A DNA stretch of 5,726 nucleotides from positions 1 through 5,726 of the forward strand of contig CAMDXR010000212.1 of the NCBI GenBank assembly GCA_945877725.1. Direction: 5' to 3'. Each line of letters starts with the position of its first letter. The first letter of the stretch is position 1. The position numbers and the translations under genes are program-made. Positions 1-5,726 of the stretch are shown one piece after another. This DNA is from Limnohabitans sp. Rim8. GTDB taxonomy: Bacteria; Pseudomonadota; Gammaproteobacteria; Burkholderiales; Burkholderiaceae_C. Below the pieces are notes generated by a model. It did not search any database and was not told the origin of the DNA. It saw only the letters and a program-made list of their open reading frames with translations.

Positions 1-32
1 CTCACCCAAGGGGTTCGGGCCTTATACATTTA

Positions 33-1277
33 TCAGGCAGCGACCAGTTTTTCGGTTCCAAAACGCTTGCGGGCACCTTCCAGAAAACGCGCGACACGGG
101 CAATTGCTTCGCGCAAATCGTCTTCATGCGGCAAAAACACGATCCTGAAATGATCGGTGTCGGGCCAATTGAAACCCGTGCCCTGGACCAACATGACCTT
201 GGTCTCCTCAAGCAGTTGCAAAAAGAACTCTTGATCGTCCTGAACCGGATAAATCTTGGCGTCCAGCTTGGGAAACATATACAAAGCGGCCTTGGGTTTG
301 ACACAACTCACACCTGGAATGGCCGTGATCAATTGATAGGCCATGTCGCGCTGCTTACGCAGTCGCCCGCCCTCGCAGACGAGATCGTTGATGCTTTGAT
401 AACCGCCCAAAGCCGTTTGTATGGCCCATTGCCCGGGCACATTGGCACACAAGCGCATATTCGACAGCATGTTCAAGCCCTCGATGTAGTCCCGGGCTCT
501 TTTTTTGTCCCCAGAGATGACCATCCAGCCAGCACGGTAACCGCAAGAACGGTAGCTTTTGGACAATGAATTGAACGTCAAGGTCAAAACATCTTGCGAC
601 AAGCTGCCCAAAGGGGTGTGTTTGACCCCGTCGTACAAGACCTTGTCGTACACCTCATCGGCAAAAATAACCAAGCCATGCTCTCGGGCAATGGCCACAA
701 TGCCCTTGAGCAACTCGTCGGCATAAAGTGCGCCAGTCGGGTTGTTGGGGTTGATCACCACAATACCCTTGGTTCGGGGGGTGACTTTGGCCCGAATATC
801 GGCCAAGTCTGGCATCCAACCGTTGGCTTCATCACAGCGGTAATGAACGGGTTTACCACCAGACAAACTGGCAGCGGCGGTCCACAGAGGGTAATCCGGG
901 GAAGGCAAAAGCAACTCGTCACCGTTGTCCAGCAAACCATTAGTGGCCATGACAATCAATTCACTGGCTCCATTGCCCAAATAAATATCGTCCAGCGTGA
1001 CCCCTTGGATCCCCTGCTTTTGGGTTTCGTGCATCACGGCTTTGCGTGCTGCAAAAATGCCTTTGCTGTCAGAGTAACCCGCCGAATTAGGCAGGTTGCG
1101 AATCATGTCTTGCTGAATTTCTTCAGGTGCATCAAAGCCGAAAACTGCCAAGTTTCCGATGTTCAATTTGATGATTTTTTGCCCATCTTCTTCCATCTGT
1201 CGGGCGCGGTCCATGATGGGGCCGCGAATGTCATAACAAACGTTGGCGAGCTTGGCAGATTTTCGAATGGGCTTCAA
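33..1277 (-). CDS. alaA: Alanine-synthesising PLP-dependent aminotransferase (AlaA type)
   Basis: A class I/II fold-type I aminotransferase, expected to convert pyruvate and glutamate to alanine and 2-oxoglutarate in the cytoplasm. I chose the TTG at 1277-1275 (414 aa). It has GGAGG four bases upstream, and it aligns the N-terminus (KPIRKSAKLANVCYDIRGP) residue for residue with E. coli AlaA as I remember it. The frame stays open to an ATG at 1328, but the 17 extra residues look unlike the family and that ATG has no ribosome binding site. In TTG numbering, the PLP-binding lysine is K240 (in SLSKSY), with N179 in NPNNPTG, D207 and Y210 in ADEVY, G41 in the substrate loop, and the carboxylate-binding R378 in HFRIV. 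These match E. coli numbering. The usual GNPAPFGF loop reads GNLAVFGF here. The length fits the family (about 405 aa). AlaA is strongly preferred over AlaC, which has a different N-terminus; substrate range is inferred. Confidence 0.93.
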   Translation of the reverse strand: MKPIRKSAKLANVCYDIRGPIMDRARQMEEDGQKIIKLNIGNLAVFGFDAPEEIQQDMIRNLPNSAGYSDSKGIFAARKAVMHETQKQGIQGVTLDDIYLGNGASELIVMATNGLLDNGDELLLPSPDYPLWTAAASLSGGKPVHYRCDEANGWMPDLADIRAKVTPRTKGIVVINPNNPTGALYADELLKGIVAIAREHGLVIFADEVYDKVLYDGVKHTPLGSLSQDVLTLTFNSLSKSYRSCGYRAGWMVISGDKKRARDYIEGLNMLSNMRLCANVPGQWAIQTALGGYQSINDLVCEGGRLRKQRDMAYQLITAIPGVSCVKPKAALYMFPKLDAKIYPVQDDQEFFLQLLEETKVMLVQGTGFNWPDTDHFRIVFLPHEDDLREAIARVARFLEGARKRFGTEKLVAA

Positions 1278-1281
1278 AGTG

Positions 1282-1286
1282 CCTCC
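1282..1286 (-). promoter_or_regulatory. Ribosome binding site that fixes the TTG start of alaA
   Basis: The minus strand reads GGAGG here, followed by four bases (CACT) and then TTG. It is the only good Shine-Dalgarno sequence in the alaA upstream region and so decides between the TTG at 1277 and the ATG at 1328. The spacing is a little short but workable. Confidence 0.7.
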
Positions 1287-1310
1287 AAAGGCAGTTGTGA
1301 GAGGAGAAAA

Positions 1311-1321
1311 CCTATAATTTG
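1311..1321. promoter_or_regulatory. Possible -10 element in the alaA / Mth938 divergent region
   Basis: The plus strand holds a perfect TATAAT at 1313-1318. The same bases on the minus strand read CAAATTATAGG, giving a weaker TATAGG or AATTAT -10 match. Used on the plus strand it would give a leader of roughly 85 bases before the Mth938 gene. Used on the minus strand it would give a leader of about 30 bases before the alaA TTG. Neither direction has a convincing -35 box at 16-18 bases (the plus-strand TTGTGA at 1295-1300 is only 12 bases away), so this is a motif match in the expected place and no more. Confidence 0.35.
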
Positions 1322-1409
1322 ACCACATTTCAGGGCGCTACGACCCCGTGATCCAAGAGCAATGCCTCTAATCTTGAAATGAACTCATCTCACACAGCCC
1401 TCATCCCTC

Positions 1410-1787
1410 ATGAAATTACAACCTGACAAATCCAACAGTTTGACCATTAACGCTTATGGAGAAGCTTGGATCGAGGTCAATGGTCAGAGGTTTACCAGCT
1501 CACTTTTGGTCAGCAGCCTTGCAGGCGCAAGCCCCGAAGCGTGGAATGTGGGCCCATTTACAGCCTTGGGCTCCAGCGATTTTGATGTTTTAACCACAAT
1601 GGGTGCCGAATTGGTTATTTTTGGCAGTGGCAAGCGCCTGCGTTTCCCGCCCCCTCATTGGCTGAAATCCCTGATTGAACGGGGTATCGGTGTAGAAACC
1701 ATGGACACCCCAGCTGCTTGTCGCACCTACAACATTTTGGCCAGCGAAGGCCGAAAAGTTGTTGCCGCCCTGCTTATTGAATCCTAA
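1410..1787 (+). CDS. Mth938-like (DUF498/PF04430) domain protein
   Basis: A small 125-residue protein that is one complete Mth938-like domain, the family that also includes the mitochondrial complex I assembly factor NDUFAF3. No enzymatic activity is established for the bacterial members. Visible family features are the N-terminal MKLQPDK followed by a beta-rich stretch (residues 11-35), the central ELVIFGSGKRLRFPPP segment (about 67-82), and the ETMDTPAACRTYNILASEGR block (about 95-114), which is the most conserved part. There is no signal peptide or membrane segment, so it should be cytoplasmic. An in-frame stop at 1380-1382 leaves no upstream ATG, GTG or TTG, which makes the ATG at 1410 the natural start. 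No Shine-Dalgarno sequence is visible before it. It is divergent from alaA and lies 159 bases upstream of the peroxiredoxin gene in the same direction. Family is confident; role is unknown, and a respiratory assembly role would only be analogy. Confidence 0.88.
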   Translation: MKLQPDKSNSLTINAYGEAWIEVNGQRFTSSLLVSSLAGASPEAWNVGPFTALGSSDFDVLTTMGAELVIFGSGKRLRFPPPHWLKSLIERGIGVETMDTPAACRTYNILASEGRKVVAALLIES

Positions 1788-1851
1788 AGAAATCATTTAT
1801 AGAGAATCGCACTTGTCCTGAAGCAAACAGATGGGGCGGTCTTAAACAGAG

Positions 1852-1857
1852 TAAAAT
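1852..1857 (+). promoter_or_regulatory. Possible -10 box for the peroxiredoxin gene
   Basis: TAAAAT matches the TATAAT consensus at five of six positions and lies about 90 bases upstream of the peroxiredoxin ATG. No clear -35 hexamer sits at the right distance (the nearest candidate, TTGTCC at 1813-1818, is 33 bases away). The 159-base gap between the two genes makes a separate promoter plausible. I see no clear OxyR-type site. Confidence 0.3.
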
Positions 1858-1946
1858 CGAAGGTTGCCAAGGCACAAAGCCTTTAGCGGATTTGCCGACA
1901 TCCCAATGCGGTAAACGCTCAACCTGTCAAGCGAGATCAAAGTTTT

Positions 1947-2423
1947 ATGGCGATCGTTCTTAACAAACCCCTTCCCGAATTTGAAGCGAACGCCACCAGC
2001 GGCCTAAAAGTTTCCAACATTTCCCATCTCGGACAGCCGGTCATCTTATTTTTCTACCCGAAAGACAACACCCCTGGCTGCACCACCGAGGCCATGCAAT
2101 TCCGTGACAAATACAAAGAATTTGTCAAAGCTGGGGCGATGGTTTTGGGGGTCTCCCGCGACAACATGAAATCCCACGACGATTTCAAAGCCAAACTCGA
2201 ATTGCCATTCGAGCTGATTGCCGATACCGAAGAAAAAATGTGCCACATGTTTGGTGTGGTCAAAAATAAAATCATGTACGGCAAAAAGGTCAAAGGCATC
2301 GAGCGCAGCACTTTCCTGATCGGTGCCGATGGCACCCTCAAGTATGAGTGGCGAGGCCTGAAAGTCCCAGGTCATGTAGAAGAAGTTCTGGTCGCCGTCA
2401 AAGAATTGAAAAAAGCGGGCTGA
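1947..2423 (+). CDS. bcp: Thiol peroxidase, BCP/PrxQ-type peroxiredoxin
   Basis: A cytoplasmic thioredoxin-fold peroxidase of 158 residues, the usual size for the family, expected to reduce hydrogen peroxide and organic hydroperoxides using thiol reductants. The AhpC/TSA domain fills the protein. The peroxidatic cysteine is C45 in YPKDNTPGCTTE (residues 37-48), with T42 and P43 of the PxxxT(S)xxC signature and the family-conserved arginine R119 in IERSTFLI. The classical E. coli resolving cysteine, C50, is methionine here. The only other cysteine is C99 in EEKMCHMFG, a position where E. coli BCP also has one. The enzyme may therefore work as a 1-Cys peroxiredoxin or through an atypical disulfide. 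The ATG at 1947 gives the family N-terminus; the preceding bases (GCGAGATCAAAGTTTT) hold only a weak ribosome binding site. It probably has its own promoter and is followed by a strong terminator. Confidence 0.94.
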   Translation: MAIVLNKPLPEFEANATSGLKVSNISHLGQPVILFFYPKDNTPGCTTEAMQFRDKYKEFVKAGAMVLGVSRDNMKSHDDFKAKLELPFELIADTEEKMCHMFGVVKNKIMYGKKVKGIERSTFLIGADGTLKYEWRGLKVPGHVEEVLVAVKELKKAG

Positions 2424-2512
2424 TCCTTTTAGCCCCCTCTGGCGGGATTGGTCTTTTTGCTCGTGCATAATCATTTCATGACGCTGAAACTCAGCCCCTG
2501 CCCCACCCATTT

Positions 2513-2550
2513 AAAAAGCCGCCTCGGCCTCCAGGCGGCTTTTTCTTTTT
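2513..2550 (+). terminator. Strong intrinsic terminator downstream of bcp
   Basis: Perfect 12-base inverted repeat: AAAAAGCCGCCT (2513-2524) and AGGCGGCTTTTT (2533-2544) flank the 8-base loop CGGCCTCC. The stem is GC-rich in its upper part, and a T-run (TTTTT-C-TTTTT) follows through 2550. It should end transcription from bcp 90 bases after its stop codon. The A-run on the left arm would make it function on the minus strand too, although no minus-strand gene ends here. It lies only 39 bases before the phoH2 start codon, with no good promoter between them. Confidence 0.9.
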
Positions 2551-2574
2551 CAGATCCAGAAACCTTCCTTTTCC

Positions 2575-2580
2575 AAGAGG
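2575..2580 (+). promoter_or_regulatory. Ribosome binding site of phoH2
   Basis: AAGAGG lies nine bases upstream of the ATG at 2590. It supports that start over the next in-frame methionine (codon 37, at 2698), which has no comparable site. Confidence 0.65.
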
Positions 2581-2589
2581 CCTTAGTTC

Positions 2590-4251
2590 ATGCCACTGCC
2601 ACCTGCCCCCACCCAACGCGCCAGTCGCCTAACCCATAAATCATTTGCAGAACAACCCACCGAAGATCCAGCGCCTAAAGCAGTCAGTCCCGTGGTCATG
2701 AGCAACCAGACCCCTCTCGCCAAAAATAACGTCACAGAGTTCAAGAAATCGACGCCCAACAGAAAAGTCTCTGCTGACGTTCCAACAAAACCCGTTGTCC
2801 AGGCTGTTGTTCTGAACAAAACAACAGTTGCGACTTCAGCACGCTCCAAGCGTCGGACAGGTCCCAAAAAATTATTTGTTTTGGATACCAACGTGCTGAT
2901 GCACGACCCGATGAGCCTTTTCCGCTTTGAAGAGCACGATGTTTTCTTGCCCATGATCGTGCTCGAAGAGTTGGATGGTCACAAAAAGGGCATGACTGAA
3001 GTGGCTCGAAATGCGCGTCAGGCCAGTCGCTCACTCGACGCACTGGCCTCCGCACAAGGTGCTGACCTTGGTAAAGGCTCACCTTTGAGCGCCACCGGTT
3101 ACACCGATGCAACGGGTCAATTGTTTTTCCAGACCCAAGCACTCGATTTGAGTTTGCCTTTGGCCCTGCCGCAAGGCAAAGCCGATAACCAAATTCTGGG
3201 CGTGGTCAAAGCACTCGGGCAGTTACACGCCCCTAGAGAAGTGGTTTTGGTTTCCAAAGACATCAACATGCGGGTCAAAGCCCGGGCTTTGGGTTTGCAA
3301 GCCGAGGACTACCAAAACGACAAAACCCTCGAGGATGGTGATTTACTCTATCCAGGCTCTTTGGCCTTACCGCCAGACTTCTGGATCAAAAATGGCAAAA
3401 CCGTGGAAAGCTGGCAACAAGGAACCCACACCTATTACAGAATTTCGGGGCCAATCGTCCCCAGCCTGTTCATCAACCAGTTTGTCTACTTCGAAGCCCC
3501 GGGCGAGCCCAGTCTTTATGCTCGGGTGACTGAAATTCGCGGCAAAACTGCCGTTTTTCGGACTTTGAAAGACTTCAACCACCAGAAAAATGCCATCTGG
3601 GGCGTCACCACACGCAACCGCGAACAAAATTTCGCCATGAATTTGCTCACCGACCCGGACATCGACTTTGTCACTCTGGCCGGAACGGCAGGAACAGGCA
3701 AGACGCTCATGGCCTTGGCCGCAGGTTTGACCCAAGTTCTGGATGACCGTCGGTACACAGAAATCATCATGACCCGCGCCACCGTGAGCGTGGGTGAAGA
3801 TATCGGTTTTTTACCAGGCACCGAAGAAGAAAAAATGGGTCCCTGGATGGGCGCTTTGGACGATAACTTGGAATTTCTGGCCAAAGGCGACGGCGGCAAT
3901 GCTGGCGAATGGGGCCGTGCAGCCACCAATGAACTCATCAAGAGCCGCATCAAAATCAAAAGCATGAATTTCATGCGTGGCCGAACCTTCATGAACAAAT
4001 ACGTGATCATTGACGAGGCTCAGAACTTGACCCCCAAGCAAATGAAAACTTTGATCACGCGGGCAGGCCCGGGTACCAAAATCATCTGCATGGGCAACCT
4101 GGCCCAAATTGACACGCCTTACCTGACCGAGGGGTCTTCTGGCCTGACTTTTGCGGTCGACCGATTTAAGGGTTGGGCGCACGGTGGTCACATCACGCTG
4201 GCGCGTGGTGAACGCTCCAGACTGGCCGACTTTGCCAGCGAGGCGCTTTAA
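2590..4251 (+). CDS. phoH2: PIN domain-PhoH ATPase fusion protein (PhoH2/YlaK type)
   Basis: A 553-residue cytoplasmic protein joining a putative ribonuclease domain to a P-loop NTPase. Residues 1-90 are rich in Pro, Ala, Thr and Lys and look disordered, ending in a basic SKRR patch. The PIN domain runs from about 94 to 245, with candidate metal-binding acidic residues D99 (LDTNVLMHD), E126/E127 (VLEELDGH), D199 (GKADNQI) and D224 (SKDINMR). A linker of about 95 residues follows. The PhoH ATPase domain runs from about 343 to the end: Walker A GTAGTGKT (365-372), Walker B VIIDEAQN (472-479), and conserved ATVSVGEDIGFLPG (397-410) and SMNFMRGRTFMN (458-469). Mycobacterial PhoH2 is described as an ATP-dependent RNA-unwinding and sequence-specific RNase, so RNA processing is the best inference. 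E. coli PhoH lacks the PIN part. The ATG has AAGAGG upstream. The nucleotide-binding motifs appear intact, and no frameshift is seen. It converges on dnaB. Confidence 0.95.
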   Translation: MPLPPAPTQRASRLTHKSFAEQPTEDPAPKAVSPVVMSNQTPLAKNNVTEFKKSTPNRKVSADVPTKPVVQAVVLNKTTVATSARSKRRTGPKKLFVLDTNVLMHDPMSLFRFEEHDVFLPMIVLEELDGHKKGMTEVARNARQASRSLDALASAQGADLGKGSPLSATGYTDATGQLFFQTQALDLSLPLALPQGKADNQILGVVKALGQLHAPREVVLVSKDINMRVKARALGLQAEDYQNDKTLEDGDLLYPGSLALPPDFWIKNGKTVESWQQGTHTYYRISGPIVPSLFINQFVYFEAPGEPSLYARVTEIRGKTAVFRTLKDFNHQKNAIWGVTTRNREQNFAMNLLTDPDIDFVTLAGTAGTGKTLMALAAGLTQVLDDRRYTEIIMTRATVSVGEDIGFLPGTEEEKMGPWMGALDDNLEFLAKGDGGNAGEWGRAATNELIKSRIKIKSMNFMRGRTFMNKYVIIDEAQNLTPKQMKTLITRAGPGTKIICMGNLAQIDTPYLTEGSSGLTFAVDRFKGWAHGGHITLARGERSRLADFASEAL

Positions 4252-4270
4252 CAGGCCCCCAACAGGCCCC
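4250..4270 (+). repeat. Two tandem copies of a 10-base unit after phoH2
   Basis: AACAGGCCCC occurs at 4250-4259 and again at 4261-4270, an 11-base period beginning within the phoH2 stop codon. The AGGCCC in either copy can pair with GGGCCT at 4283-4288, so the duplication provides two alternative left arms for the hairpin between the convergent genes. Confidence 0.7.
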
Positions 4271-4288
4271 ACCCCAGAGGGTGGGCCT
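4264..4288. terminator. Probable shared hairpin between convergent phoH2 and dnaB
   Basis: The left arm AGGCCCCACCC (4264-4274) pairs with the right arm GGGTGGGCCT (4279-4288) across the 4-base loop CAGA, with one bulged C. That gives about ten mostly GC pairs, and the right arm reaches into the dnaB stop codon (4290-4288 on the minus strand). Neither strand has a proper T-run after the stem, so it may be a weak or factor-assisted terminator or simply a 3' end stabiliser. Its position between two convergent genes is the main support for a terminator role. Confidence 0.5.
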
Positions 4289-5706
4289 CAGTAATCGTCG
4301 CTCAGGCCCGACGCCAGACTTTCAAAACGCGTCAGGTTCTTCAGGAAGGTCAAGCGAGTAGTACCTGTCGGGCCGTTACGCTGTTTACCAATGATGATTT
4401 CTGCAACCCCTGGATCCTTCGAATCCTTGTTGTAGTAGTCATCCCGGTAAATAAACATGATGATGTCGGCATCTTGCTCAATGGCTCCAGACTCGCGCAA
4501 GTCGCTCATCATGGGGCGTTTGTCGGTGCGTTGTTCTACGCTTCGGTTCAACTGGGACAGCGCAATGACTGGGCACTGCAGTTCTTTGGCCAGCATCTTC
4601 AAACCGCGAGAAATTTCACCCAATTCAGTCGCACGGTTATCTCCTCCCGAGCCCCCCGAACCGCTCATGAGCTGTAAATAGTCCACCACAATCAAGCCGA
4701 GCTTGCCGCACTGCCGAGCCAAGCGCCGGGCATTGGCTCTTAACTCTGAAGGTGTCAGACCGGGCGTTTCATCGATGTGGAGCGATACGGTCCGTAATTT
4801 TTCAATCGCCTCGGTCAGTCGGGGCCACTCGTCGTCGGTCAGCTTGCCTGTTCTTAAATGACCTTGGTCAATGCGCCCAATCGAACCCACCACACGCACG
4901 GCCAATTGAGAGGCCCCCATTTCCATGGAGAAAACAGCCACAGGCAAACCTTCATTCAGCGCCACATGCTCGGCGATGTTGATGGCAAACGCTGTTTTGC
5001 CCATAGAGGGACGCGCGGCCAAAACAACCAAATCACCTGGCTGCAGACCCGATGTCATGCGGTCCAGATCGTAAAACCCCGTCGGCACGCCCGTGATGTC
5101 ATTCGGGTTATCGGCCATTTCCTGAACGCGGTCGAGCAACTCGACCACCAAAGTGTCCATCGACTGGAAGCCCTGCTTCATGCGAGAGCCTTCTTCACCG
5201 ATGTTGAAGATTTTTTGCTCAGCCTCGTCCAGAATGCGGTCGATCGCCTTGCCTTGTGGGTTGAAAGCGTTGGTGGCTATTTCGTCACTGGCAGAAACCA
5301 ATTTGCGCAAAATAGACCGCTCTCGGACGATTTCGGCATAGCGCCTGATATTGCTGGCGCTGGGCACGTATTGGGCCAATGAGTTCAGGTAACCCAAACC
5401 ACCCATTTCTGCGGCATTGCCCTGATTTTGTAAATATTCGCTGACCGTGATCACATCGGCAGGTTTGGAGCCATTGATCAAAGCGCCAATAGCGGCATAG
5501 ATCAACTTGTGTTCGTGCCGATAAAAATCAGCGTCAACCAAAAGGTCGCCAACTCGGTCCCAAGCACCGTTGTCCAGCAAAAGCCCCCCCAGTACGCTGG
5601 ATTCGGCCTCGATGGAATGCGGCGGCACGCGCAACTTGGCAATTTGACTGTCGGAAGTCAAATCAATGGGAAATTCGCTCAGATGGGGAGATAGAACAGC
5701 AGACAT
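4288..5706 (-). CDS. dnaB: Replicative DNA helicase DnaB
   Basis: The hexameric helicase that unwinds the chromosome at the fork, moving 5' to 3' on the lagging-strand template and recruiting primase. At 472 residues it matches E. coli DnaB (471). The N-terminal domain (about 25-130) begins at VPPHSIEAESSVLGG, followed by the linker helix region (about 155-200) and the RecA-like domain from about 205. Visible motifs are Walker A ARPSMGKT (231-238), the likely catalytic E262 in FSMEMG, Walker B LIVVDYLQLM (338-347), SQLNRSVEQR (384-393), the DLRESGAIEQDADIIMF block (402-418), and the arginine-finger segment KQRNGPTG (441-448). No intein or insertion interrupts it. The loop after Walker B has a Gly/Ser-rich run (348-355) where E. 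coli has RVPALS. The ATG at 5706 is preceded by a modest GGTG four bases away. The upstream neighbour is outside the window; in related bacteria it is often rplI, which I cannot confirm here. Confidence 0.98.
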   Translation of the reverse strand: MSAVLSPHLSEFPIDLTSDSQIAKLRVPPHSIEAESSVLGGLLLDNGAWDRVGDLLVDADFYRHEHKLIYAAIGALINGSKPADVITVSEYLQNQGNAAEMGGLGYLNSLAQYVPSASNIRRYAEIVRERSILRKLVSASDEIATNAFNPQGKAIDRILDEAEQKIFNIGEEGSRMKQGFQSMDTLVVELLDRVQEMADNPNDITGVPTGFYDLDRMTSGLQPGDLVVLAARPSMGKTAFAINIAEHVALNEGLPVAVFSMEMGASQLAVRVVGSIGRIDQGHLRTGKLTDDEWPRLTEAIEKLRTVSLHIDETPGLTPSELRANARRLARQCGKLGLIVVDYLQLMSGSGGSGGDNRATELGEISRGLKMLAKELQCPVIALSQLNRSVEQRTDKRPMMSDLRESGAIEQDADIIMFIYRDDYYNKDSKDPGVAEIIIGKQRNGPTGTTRLTFLKNLTRFESLASGLSDDY

Positions 5707-5726
5707 TTAGCACCGGAAAATCAAAC

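Noticed and set aside
1..32. Possible start of another minus-strand gene just after alaA (ATG at 29-27).
   Set aside because: The nine codons before the window edge (MYKARTPWV) match no family I recognise and there is no ribosome binding site. A downstream gene such as hom, seen beside alaA in relatives, may lie beyond the edge but is not visible.
594..1322. A 242-codon open frame on the plus strand opposite alaA, with a second one at 126-569.
   Set aside because: Both lie wholly or almost wholly antisense to a clear aminotransferase gene. Their products are low in recognisable motifs, and they are readily explained as by-products of codon bias in the real gene.
1869..1883. Small inverted repeat AAGGC-ACAAA-GCCTT in the leader of the peroxiredoxin gene.
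   Set aside because: Only five pairs, with no T-run and no further pairing on either side. This is expected by chance and does not support a terminator or riboswitch.
2478..2639. A 53-codon frame starting at ATG 2478 that overlaps the start of phoH2 in another frame, in a position reminiscent of an upstream antitoxin gene.
   Set aside because: It reads straight through the strong terminator stem and its T-run, has no ribosome binding site, and encodes a sequence with no domain-like pattern. Its openness past 2590 follows from phoH2 composition.
4858..5382. A 174-codon plus-strand frame inside dnaB.
   Set aside because: It is antisense to highly conserved helicase sequence, with no ribosome binding site or family resemblance that I can see.

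Overview
The window looks like an ordinary chromosomal housekeeping segment from a betaproteobacterium, most likely Burkholderiales and probably Comamonadaceae (Limnohabitans/Rhodoferax-like). That placement rests on remembered family resemblance of all five proteins and on the neighbourhood (AlaA-type aminotransferase, Mth938-domain protein, peroxiredoxin, PIN-PhoH protein, DnaB); it was not checked by a search. Base composition and codon use look even throughout. I see no transposase, integrase, tRNA, rRNA, CRISPR array or other sign of recent transfer.

Layout. An alaA-type alanine-forming aminotransferase lies on the minus strand (33-1277) and probably starts at a TTG codon rather than at the upstream ATG at 1328. 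A divergent gap of about 130 bases separates it from three plus-strand genes: a small Mth938/DUF498-domain protein (1410-1787), a BCP/PrxQ-type peroxiredoxin (1947-2423) and a PIN-PhoH fusion ATPase (2590-4251). A strong intrinsic terminator (2513-2550) sits between the peroxiredoxin and the PIN-PhoH gene. The replicative helicase gene dnaB (4288-5706) lies on the minus strand and converges on the PIN-PhoH gene across 36 bases that hold a GC-rich hairpin and a short tandem duplication. The first 32 bases follow the alaA stop and contain nothing I recognise. The last 20 bases are the leader just upstream of dnaB.

The genes cover separate jobs: amino acid metabolism (AlaA), peroxide detoxification (BCP), probable RNA processing (PIN-PhoH), chromosome replication (DnaB) and one poorly understood small protein. 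The sequence gives no reason to see them as one pathway. No gap between genes exceeds 170 bases.

I did not find a new biological system. The points most worth a second look are the terminator placed right in front of the PIN-PhoH start with no visible promoter after it, the TTG start of alaA, the missing classical resolving cysteine in the peroxiredoxin, and the compact convergent end between phoH2 and dnaB.
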